Shown piece after piece: positions 52,540 to 58,530 of a stretch of DNA of 58,530 nt (positions are counted from its first letter, which is position 1; each line of letters begins with the position of its first letter). The notes under the pieces were generated by a model. That model saw nothing but the letters and a program-made list of their open reading frames with translations, searched no databases and had not been told where the DNA came from. Source of the DNA: Alangreenwoodia sp964438605 (GTDB lineage: Bacteria > Bacillota > Clostridia > Peptostreptococcales > Anaerovoracaceae); assembly GCA_964438605.1 (NCBI GenBank), contig CAYTKT010000009.1, positions 1-58,530 of the forward strand, read 5' to 3'. Made by a program: the position numbers and the translations under genes.

Positions 52540-52918
52540 ATTCTGTGAAATTTTTAAACATTCTCATCATATCTGCAGCATTTACTACAGACTGTGGGAA
52601 AACAGCAAACTATAACGTGGGAATATGATAAAATGAAATCAGGCAGTTTTATGGTTTTACAATCATTATAATCTGATGATTTTTGATTATTTCGGCATTG
52701 TTTAAAAACATAGTTTGATCATTTCAAAATAATTTACAATTTTGATTTAACAACTTTAAAATCAACTCAAAAAACAGGCACGATTCCATCACGCCTGTTT
52801 TTTTATTTCTATAATCATTTCCTGTTGCATATTGCCGATTTCCTGTAAGTTTTTTCGCCCGAAAGAGATTTATGACGTGCCGTTTCCTTCCGGCAATTCC
52901 GTGGCAGCTATGGCGCTC
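52540..52918. other. Convergent intergenic region with bidirectional terminator
   Basis: AT-rich. CAGGC (52775-52779) pairs with GCCTG (52793-52797), with AAAAAA before and TTTTTTT after. It serves as terminator for mscL on the plus strand and for the ketopantoate-reductase gene on the minus strand. Nothing else seen. Confidence 0.55.
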
Positions 52919-53911
52919 TCATCGTGTCTTTTGCAGCAGTCCTTCGTACATTTTCTGCGACACCGGTGTCTCAATCCCCAACCGTTGTGCCTCATGAACG
53001 AGATAACCGCTGAACGTCTCAATTTCCGACGGTTTGCCGTCGCGCACGTCCCGCTGCAGTGAACTGGTAGCCCCGTCGTCATATTCAAAATAAAACCTGT
53101 GAATAATCGTATCCCTGTGCTCCTGCGTCACTTGAACTCCCTTCGCCAGCGCCACCTGGTACGCCTCATCCACCAGCGCCTCATACTCCTGCGCTTTCCA
53201 TTCGTCCCGCCTGATCTGCCCGATATTATTGTTATAATACGCAGTCGTCACATTATAAGCACAGTTCAGAATATACTTTCGCCAGATCTCGCACTCAATA
53301 TCATCAGCCAGGATATAATCGATTCCGGCGCCGTCCAGTAATGACGCCACCTCTCCGACCGCACGCAGAGCAGCCGGATCAGCATATTCCCGCTTCACAC
53401 CGATCCGCAGATTCGCAAAATTCCCCTCTTGTGTAATCGAAAAATCGTCATTCGCGAAAGCCACAATATAAATCAGCGCATCCACGACGATGCCCTTTCC
53501 GACCAGCCGCCGCACCTTATCTGCGCAGTCAACGCCGTTCATCACGGGAACGATAACTGTGTGATTGCCGACCGCCTGCTTCATCTCCTCGCAGACCCGC
53601 TCCAGAGAATAATTCTTGACACATACAAAAATATAATCCTGAATGTCCATCTCTCCGACCGTGACAACCTTCTCAGGCAGAAACACGATTTCGCCGTGAT
53701 AGTCGCTGTGCAGCACAAGTCCGTCCCTTTGGAGAACTTCCTGCCGCCTGCCTCTCGCCCCCAGCGTCACACCAGAATACGTTTTTCCAAGCACTCCGGC
53801 CAAGTATCCACCAACACCGCCAATTCCAATTACTGCGATTTTTTTATCACGAAACCAGTCCGGACCCAGTCTGATGTCATCTTTTCGTTCGTTTTCAACT
53901 ACTTTATCCAT
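52919..53911 (-). CDS. Ketopantoate reductase family protein (PanE/ApbA)
   Basis: A 330-residue NAD(P)-dependent reductase. The Rossmann loop IAVIGIGGVGGYLAGVLG is N-terminal, followed by the substrate-binding VPVMNGVDCADKV. IECEIWRKYILNCAYNVTTA carries the conserved Lys. PanE reduces 2-dehydropantoate in pantothenate synthesis, but paralogues act on other 2-keto acids and no pan genes are near, so I leave the symbol empty. The C-terminus (SSLQRDVRDGKPSEIETFSG) is typical. Confidence 0.9.
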   Translation of the reverse strand: MDKVVENERKDDIRLGPDWFRDKKIAVIGIGGVGGYLAGVLGKTYSGVTLGARGRRQEVLQRDGLVLHSDYHGEIVFLPEKVVTVGEMDIQDYIFVCVKNYSLERVCEEMKQAVGNHTVIVPVMNGVDCADKVRRLVGKGIVVDALIYIVAFANDDFSITQEGNFANLRIGVKREYADPAALRAVGEVASLLDGAGIDYILADDIECEIWRKYILNCAYNVTTAYYNNNIGQIRRDEWKAQEYEALVDEAYQVALAKGVQVTQEHRDTIIHRFYFEYDDGATSSLQRDVRDGKPSEIETFSGYLVHEAQRLGIETPVSQKMYEGLLQKTR

Positions 53912-54039
53912 GATCCCGCCGTTATTATCTCACTTTCACTCATCATATCCTCTGTTCTGCTTTCCGTTCCGTTTATTACATATATGCTGATTTTTGGAGA
54001 AATCATGCATGAAGCCTGCGCGATTTACTTCGCACTTTC

Positions 54040-54717
54040 TCATGAATCTCCTGTTACGATAAACGGCTGAATTGCCGCAGCCACACCGGTAACCGGCATC
54101 GTTTGCAGCCAGATCTTTCCTGGCCCCGTAAGCAGCGTGTTAAAAAAGCCTTCGCCGCCCAAAAATTTATTTTTAATGCCTTTCACCTGCTGAATATCGA
54201 TCCCAACCGTACTTTCAAATCCCAGCACATTACCCGTATCTACGATAATCTGCTGACCCGGCGCCAGATTATATTCCACAAGTTCCCCATCTACTTCTAC
54301 AAACGCTATCCCTGAACCTGACAACTTCTGCATAATAAATCCTTCGCCGCCAAACAGCCCTGCCCCTAATTTTTTATTAAAATGAACGCTCAACTGCACG
54401 CCCGTCTCCGACGCCAGAAATGCGTTTTTTTGCAGAATAAATTCTTTGCCCGGCGCAATCGGCATTGCCAGGATTTTGCCCGGAAAACTCGATCCGAAAG
54501 CAATCATGCCGGCGCCTTTCGCCGTATAAATATTCTGAAACATATTTTCGCCGGAAAAAGCCCTTGAAAACATTTTCCCAAGACCGCCGCCCTTCGTGTC
54601 CATTTCCATATTCGGGCTCATCCATACCATCGAGCCTTTTTCGGTAACCATCTGCTCTCCGTTGTCAAGCTGACAGATGACGACCGGAAAAGTTCCGCCT
54701 TTGATTTCATATCTCAT
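54040..54717 (-). CDS. AIM24/TIGR00266 family protein
   Basis: A 225-residue beta-rich protein of the AIM24 family. GSMVWMSPNMEMDTKGGG, ENMFQNIYTAKGAGMIAFGS, QKNAFLASETGVQL and GGEGFIMQKLSGSG are the family blocks, in order. Function is unknown in bacteria. Start at ATG 54717 after GGAGATTTTT; the longer frame up to 54843 lacks a start signal. A GC-rich hairpin (GCCGCC/GGCGGC near 54734-54752) lies in the leader. Confidence 0.92.
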   Translation of the reverse strand: MRYEIKGGTFPVVICQLDNGEQMVTEKGSMVWMSPNMEMDTKGGGLGKMFSRAFSGENMFQNIYTAKGAGMIAFGSSFPGKILAMPIAPGKEFILQKNAFLASETGVQLSVHFNKKLGAGLFGGEGFIMQKLSGSGIAFVEVDGELVEYNLAPGQQIIVDTGNVLGFESTVGIDIQQVKGIKNKFLGGEGFFNTLLTGPGKIWLQTMPVTGVAAAIQPFIVTGDS

Positions 54718-55169
54718 AAAAATCTCCATTCCGCCGCCATTCGGTCGGCGGCACAAATCGTAATAAAAGTGGTTTATGCCTCTCAGTTTTCGTGCTGCAA
54801 TAATTTCGATTGTAAGGCATCCCGACAGCAATATCTGATGCACCCGCCCGTTAGAGGTTGAAGTGCAGGCGCGCCTCGCTTTGCCAAGGTGGGAATACAG
54901 CTCACTATGTAATCCTTTTCCCTGTGTTTGTGCCGCGGTTTTAACTTAATTTACTTTCTTTCACGCCAAATCTCTTTTCTGCTGCCGAAAAATTTACATA
55001 AGAAAAGTATAACATAATTTTATTATATTATAATATTTTTCTTCAGATGAATAAAAATCATTATCTGCAATTATAATACAGAACATTTGTTCTTTTTTCA
55101 AGCAGGAATTTCAAATTATCCTGAATTTTTTCTGCCCATTCTGCTACGCTGCACGAACTGCCCGTTTCG
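54718..55169. other. Intergenic region between AIM24-like gene and the PBP gene
   Basis: About 450 bases, AT-rich in its second half. At its end is a second copy of TTCGTGCAGCGTAGC (minus strand), duplicating the last codons and stop of the PBP gene. No gene seen. Confidence 0.4.
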
Positions 55170-57545
55170 CTACGCTGCACGAAAGAAGCGATCCAACACC
55201 TGACGAGATTTATCGACGACGTATCCGCTTCCGCCGCGCCCCTTGACGTCTTCAACCATACTGACGATCATCACCTGCTGCTGAGCGCTGTCCGGCGTAA
55301 AGACGGCAAACCAGCCCAATTCCGTGCCGGAAGTGTCATCCTGCGACGACTTGATTTCGGCAGTTCCCGTTTTTCCAGCCAACAGAACATCATTCCTGCG
55401 CGCCGCGTATCCCGTTCCATGCGGATCGTTGACGACCTTCGTCAGCGCGTTTAAGACAGTTTCCGCTGCATCACCGGAAAACGCTCCCGGAATCCAGTAT
55501 TCCGTCTGAGCCTTTGGATCAAACAACAACCGGGGACGAAGCACGTTCCCCTGATTGCAAAACGCCGTATAAATACACGCAAGATGCAGCGGATTTACGA
55601 GAATCTGTCCCTGACCGTAGCCGCTGTCAGCAAGCTGGATTTCCGATTCAATCTTTTGTGTGTTTGAATACTGTGACTTACTCATCTCGATTTCAAACGG
55701 CATTTCTGTGCTAAATCCAATATTTTTCAATGATTCCTCAAATTCATTCGCTCCGATCTTCAGCGCCGCCTTCGCGAAATAAATATTGTCTGAATAAATC
55801 AGTGCGTTTTCAAGAACTACCGGAGAATATGTGTGAAGTGTCGTTATATGATAAGACCCCCAGGACGAATCTTTCTGCCAGCTCAGTCCTTCACTGCCGT
55901 AATCCTCCGACGGGTCAATGGCGCCTGATATGAGACCGATTGCGGCCGTAACAGGCTTAAATGTCGAGCCGGGACACCATGTCTGCCGAAAACGGTTATA
56001 CATAGGTTTATTGACATTCTCGCTGAGCTTTGTCCACATTTCGTCTGTCATTCCAAGGACAAAATCATTGCTGTCAAAAGACGGTGTGCTGACAAGCGCC
56101 AAAACCTCCCCCGTGTACGGATTTATGGCTGCAGAACAGCTTTTGTCCGTTTGAAACTGCTGATAAAGCAAATTCTGGAGATTTGCGTCAATCGTCAGTT
56201 GAACATCCTGACCGTCCTGTCGCGGCAGTTCGGCAACCGCCCCGCGTTCCTGTCCGTCGTCATCCAATATGTAAATCCTGCACCCGTTCTGGCCTCTCAG
56301 TTCCTTTTCATACAGACTTTCGATCCCGCTGCGCCCGATTACGCTGCCCTGCGCATAGCCTTCCCCCTCATGCTTCTTGAGGTCTTCCGCCGTAACGCTC
56401 TGTACGTACCCGACAAGATGTGCTGCCGCTTTCCCAAGCGGATAACTGCGCACCTGCGTGTCCGTAATCATTACGCCGGGAATCTCCAAAAGACTGGCCT
56501 GGCGCGCCCGTTCCTGAGCCAGTTTTGCCTCGTCTTCCGGTATCGTCATCTCCACATTTTCCACCTTCTGAAGTGTCCGGAGCGGTACAAAAGAATCATC
56601 CTTAATCCAACTGGCTGACAGCTTTTTTTCTATCGCCTCCGGTGTCATCTCAAGCAGACTTGCTACCTCTTGTACAGCCGCTTCCCTGTTTTTTAGCTTT
56701 CCTGGTACGATTCCCACGCTGGACGCGACGTTCGGCCCCGCAAGAACAAGACCGTTTCTGTCAAGAATACTGCCCCGGCTTGCTTCCTCCGTTGCAACTC
56801 TCACCTTTTCATCAGACGTCAGACCCGGAAAAATCAGTCCGTCATTCCAGACAAGCCCGTATCCGCCGTTAGTGCGCTTAAAAGACGCGGAATTTTCAAA
56901 ACTGATCCTGCCAGCCTTCGTATCAAGAGACATCTGATAAGTCACAATCTTTTTTCTCACATTATATTCCTTTATATCTATTTTAATATTACTTGCTCCT
57001 ATTCCTTCATAAATTGCCGAATTCCGTTCAATAAAACGCTCTTTGCTAATGTCTCCTGACGCAGAAACGTTTACCATATCATACATCTCATCGTATTCCT
57101 GTTTTTCTATATGCGCCGCATATTCCCGAATCAAATCTTTAGGCGAATCATCAAACAAGAACGAACAACACATAAAAACTCCTGTAACGACCGCGACCGC
57201 TGCGGCCACTGCAATCGCGGCCTTTATTTTCGCGCGTCTGCTTCTCTTGCCGCGATTATCTGAACCCGGCTGGTCCGCTCCGACCTCATTGAAGTCCCTT
57301 GCTGCGTCCGAATACGTTCCACCAGTCAATACATCTCTGCTCACGCCCATCTCGCCCGCAGCCGTATTCCGGTTCCAATCTTTTCCACCGTCAGTTTCTT
57401 CTCGTCTCATGTCAATTTCGCCGCTTGCAGAGCCTGCAATCGTGCCCGTTTTGGCGGCATCCGCATGTGGTTCTTCATCATTTTCATATCTTTCAATATT
57501 CTGGCTCAGTCTGTTTTTCCTCTTGTTTTCAGTATTTTTCTCCAT
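55170..57545 (-). CDS. Class B penicillin-binding protein (MecA-like N-terminal domain)
   Basis: A 791-residue transpeptidase that cross-links peptidoglycan outside the membrane. About 110 polar cytoplasmic residues precede one anchor (IKAAIAVAAAVAVVTGVFMC). An NTF2-like MecA_N domain follows (DLIREYAAHIEKQEYDEMYD), then the dimerisation region (RGSILDRNGLVLAG). The transpeptidase domain has the active-site CPGSTFKPVTAA, the SDN in LIYSDNIYFAK, and the KTG in LLAGKTGTAEI. The long cytoplasmic tail is unusual. ATG 57545 follows GGAGGTTTTTG. Beta-lactams would target this protein; MecA-like domain presence alone does not show resistance. Confidence 0.93.
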   Translation of the reverse strand: MEKNTENKRKNRLSQNIERYENDEEPHADAAKTGTIAGSASGEIDMRREETDGGKDWNRNTAAGEMGVSRDVLTGGTYSDAARDFNEVGADQPGSDNRGKRSRRAKIKAAIAVAAAVAVVTGVFMCCSFLFDDSPKDLIREYAAHIEKQEYDEMYDMVNVSASGDISKERFIERNSAIYEGIGASNIKIDIKEYNVRKKIVTYQMSLDTKAGRISFENSASFKRTNGGYGLVWNDGLIFPGLTSDEKVRVATEEASRGSILDRNGLVLAGPNVASSVGIVPGKLKNREAAVQEVASLLEMTPEAIEKKLSASWIKDDSFVPLRTLQKVENVEMTIPEDEAKLAQERARQASLLEIPGVMITDTQVRSYPLGKAAAHLVGYVQSVTAEDLKKHEGEGYAQGSVIGRSGIESLYEKELRGQNGCRIYILDDDGQERGAVAELPRQDGQDVQLTIDANLQNLLYQQFQTDKSCSAAINPYTGEVLALVSTPSFDSNDFVLGMTDEMWTKLSENVNKPMYNRFRQTWCPGSTFKPVTAAIGLISGAIDPSEDYGSEGLSWQKDSSWGSYHITTLHTYSPVVLENALIYSDNIYFAKAALKIGANEFEESLKNIGFSTEMPFEIEMSKSQYSNTQKIESEIQLADSGYGQGQILVNPLHLACIYTAFCNQGNVLRPRLLFDPKAQTEYWIPGAFSGDAAETVLNALTKVVNDPHGTGYAARRNDVLLAGKTGTAEIKSSQDDTSGTELGWFAVFTPDSAQQQVMIVSMVEDVKGRGGSGYVVDKSRQVLDRFFRAA

Positions 57546-57704
57546 CAAAAACCTCCGTCCCTGTAATTCTCGTCTTTTATTCCCGTATCTGCATCAAAAT
57601 CTGAAGTTCCTCCGGACCGCAGGTCATTCATCCGGCTTCACGCCTCGCGAACCCGTGTATCCAACATCGTCCATTTAAAACTTTCTTTGTTCATCTGTAT
57701 AAAT

Positions 57705-57732
57705 ATTACAAACTGCAATGCTTGCATGTCAA
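57705..57732 (-). promoter_or_regulatory. Sigma-A promoter of the PBP gene
   Basis: On the minus strand TTGACA (57732-57727), a 16-base spacer and TGTAAT (57710-57705), about 160 bases before the PBP start. Confidence 0.5.
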
Positions 57733-57758
57733 GCGGCTGGACAAAAAATAATAACCTT

Positions 57759-57786
57759 TGATGCGCACCCGCATAACGGGTGGTTT
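57759..57786. repeat. IS200/IS605-type end hairpin remnant
   Basis: GCGCACCCGCATAACGGGTG followed by GTTT is a near-copy, in inverted orientation, of the hairpin at 58435-58456. The CACCCG/CGGGTG stem is intact. This is probably a relic of a second element end. Confidence 0.45.
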
Positions 57787-57854
57787 TCTTGTCTCCTTCA
57801 CTTTGCGAACGAAACAGACTTTAAACCTTTAAATAAAAACATAACCTCTCATAC

Positions 57855-57905
57855 AAAAAATACGACAGGGGAAGAACTTCGATCATTTGAAGTCTTTCCC
57901 CTGTC
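57855..57905 (-). terminator. Strong minus-strand terminator
   Basis: GACAGGGGAAGAACTTC (57864-57880) pairs with GAAGTCTTTCCCCTGTC (57889-57905). On the minus strand the stem is followed by GTATTTTTT. It ends a minus-strand transcript that must begin between 57910 and about 58260, where only small ORFs are found. Confidence 0.7.
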
Positions 57906-58043
57906 TGAAATAAAGCGACTGTTTCGCCGTTATCTCGGCTCGATAATCAGCTTAATCGCAGATGAGCGGCTGCTTTCATGTATGCTCTGTCGCCGCTGCA
58001 GACACCCTGCAGAAATCATTGAAAATAAAAATGCTTACTGCAC

Positions 58044-58262
58044 TTACTTTTCATCTAATTTTACGCTGAATATGCACAAAAACGACCGTATTTTCTTCGA
58101 CAAATATCGACAAATTTCATCATTTTCTCCATTTTTATCTCCTTTCAAAAAACGTATCAACATATCAGCCGAAACGCTGCGGCATTGCGGTATTAGAATT
58201 AAATTCAAAAATATTTCTGCATAAGCCTTGATTTTTCTATCTATTTTGCTATAATTAAGCAT
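58044..58262 (-). CDS. Possible small protein of 72 residues
   Basis: Minus-strand frame from ATG 58262 (MLNYSKIDRKIKAYAEIFLN and so on) to stop at 58044. AGGGGG lies eight bases ahead, within the GGTTATC/GATAACC palindrome. It is Lys/Ile-rich with no recognised domain. It overlaps, in another frame, the 23-codon ORF with a better ribosome binding site. At most one of the two is likely real. Confidence 0.25.
   Translation of the reverse strand: MLNYSKIDRKIKAYAEIFLNLILIPQCRSVSADMLIRFLKGDKNGENDEICRYLSKKIRSFLCIFSVKLDEK
58061..58132 (-). CDS. Possible 23-residue peptide with strong ribosome binding site
   Basis: ATG 58132 follows AAAGGAG by six bases. The peptide reads MEKMMKFVDICRRKYG then RFCAYSA, with two Cys eight residues apart and a basic centre. 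A strong terminator lies 155 bases downstream on the same strand. Size, charge and Cys pair would fit a signal or regulatory peptide, but no processing or partner gene is seen. The Spo0A-box-like pair (58096-58112) lies inside it. Confidence 0.35.
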   Translation of the reverse strand: MEKMMKFVDICRRKYGRFCAYSA

Positions 58263-58359
58263 GTGGTTATCCCCCTGATAACCTTATATTAATCTCTAAT
58301 CCCAATACCCCTTTTGAAACAACGAAGGCCGCGCCCCTGCGGTTTTCGTTGCTTTTTTT
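58228..58359 (+). ncRNA. Candidate small RNA: promoter, C-rich-loop hairpin, terminator
   Basis: TTGATT (58228-58233), a 16-base spacer and TATAAT (58250-58255) form a plus-strand promoter. The predicted transcript (about 58262-58359) begins with a hairpin GGTTATC-CCCCT-GATAACC (58265-58283) whose loop is C-rich. An unpaired stretch with CCCAATACCCC follows, and it ends in an intrinsic terminator: AACGAA and CCGC paired with GCGG and TTCGTT, then TTTTTTT (58321-58359). No ORF is apparent. C-rich loops of this kind are known from Gram-positive sRNAs that bind Shine-Dalgarno sequences. Expression is inferred, not shown. Confidence 0.5.
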
Positions 58360-58380
58360 ATTACGGGTCGGATAGACCCT

Positions 58381-58530
58381 GTTGAGTGCGCTGGAGTTTC
58401 TCAACAGAGAAACGGAAGTGTACTCAACGTTAAACCACCCGCTATGCGGGTGCGCGACGATTGTTATACAAAAAAACCTTTCCGTTATAATAGTGATGTT
58501 CAAGCCACTACTATAAAAGAAAGGAAAGGT
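58381..58530 (+). mobile_element. Left end of an IS200/IS605-type element (transposase beyond window)
   Basis: Hairpin CCACCCGC-TAT-GCGGGTG (58435-58452) preceded by CAACGTTAAA is the kind of subterminal palindrome recognised by Y1 TnpA transposases. A helix GTTGAGT/ACTCAAC (58381-58387, 58422-58428) enclosing GTTTCTC-AACA-GAGAAAC stands before it. Downstream are TTGTTA (58461-58466) and TATAAT (58486-58491), then ACCTTTCC that can pair with the final GGAAAGGT, the presumed Shine-Dalgarno of tnpA. No transposase codons fall inside the window, so the assignment rests on structure. Confidence 0.5.

Noticed and set aside
1..58530. CRISPR arrays, rRNA or tRNA genes
   Set aside because: No regularly spaced repeats, no TTCGA-type T-loops in a cloverleaf context and no rRNA-like sequence were found by eye.

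Overview
The window looks like a chromosome segment of a low-to-mid GC Gram-positive anaerobe of the Clostridia (Eubacteriales). Supporting signs are strong AGGAGG-type ribosome binding sites, a T-box leader in front of alaS, the alaS-ireB-ruvX block, nrdR, the mutS-mutL-miaA block followed by a YnbB-like PLP enzyme, and NifS/NifU-type iron-sulfur genes. The species cannot be named from the sequence. The most telling feature is a decayed sporulation locus. A frameshifted, truncated spoIVB (about 12.35-12.85 kb) and a spo0A with an internal deletion and frameshift (15.25-15.82 kb) are separated by three genes on the opposite strand. In spore formers these two genes are normally neighbours, so this lineage has probably lost sporulation.

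Layout. 0-8.2 kb: an IS30-type end, a GIY-YIG protein, a cytidylate-kinase-like protein, a frameshifted ferredoxin-reductase-like gene, a SUFU-domain protein, a PLP aminotransferase, a carboxylesterase, and a wrecked IS30 transposase. 8.2-11.6 kb: a truncated FAD oxidoreductase, an RsuA-type pseudouridine synthase, an MnmM-like tRNA methyltransferase with an unusual insertion, and an intergenic stretch with another IS30-type end. 11.6-16.7 kb: comEA, the spoIVB remnant, a secreted DNA/RNA nuclease, a conserved hypothetical, a lone hisB, the spo0A remnant and a hypoxanthine-DNA glycosylase. 16.7-21.5 kb: a PucR-type regulator with a palindromic operator, a DUF896 protein, a frameshifted secreted protein, and nifS-nifU. 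21.6-32.8 kb: mutS, mutL, miaA, a tyrosine recombinase, a YnbB/methionine gamma-lyase-like enzyme, a TVP38 membrane protein and a Ca2+/Na+ exchanger frameshifted at its end. 33.4-39.9 kb, minus strand: an RND efflux pump with its adaptor, and a MATE exporter. 40-44.1 kb, minus strand: ruvX, ireB, alaS and its T-box leader. 44.4-51.5 kb, minus strand: an SLC13/ArsB-like permease, a PTS IIC-like protein, tcdA, a flavin reductase, cmk, pgeF and nrdR. 51.9-57.7 kb: mscL (+), then a ketopantoate-reductase-family gene, an AIM24-like gene and a class B penicillin-binding protein (-). 57.7-58.5 kb: small-RNA-like and small-peptide signals, then the left end of an IS200/IS605-type element whose transposase would start just beyond the window.

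Most intact genes are housekeeping: DNA repair, tRNA modification, Fe-S assembly, cell-wall synthesis and transport. They are interspersed with an unusual number of broken genes: ferredoxin-reductase-like, IS30 transposase, FAD oxidoreductase, spoIVB, spo0A, a secreted protein, the end of the exchanger, and a possible azlC scrap. No new multi-gene system could be established. The best candidates for something undescribed are the compact promoter-hairpin-terminator unit at 58.23-58.36 kb (a possible C-rich-loop small RNA), the SUFU protein with its overlapping leader ORF, and the loss-of-sporulation locus, which still carries tandem 0A-box-like sites.
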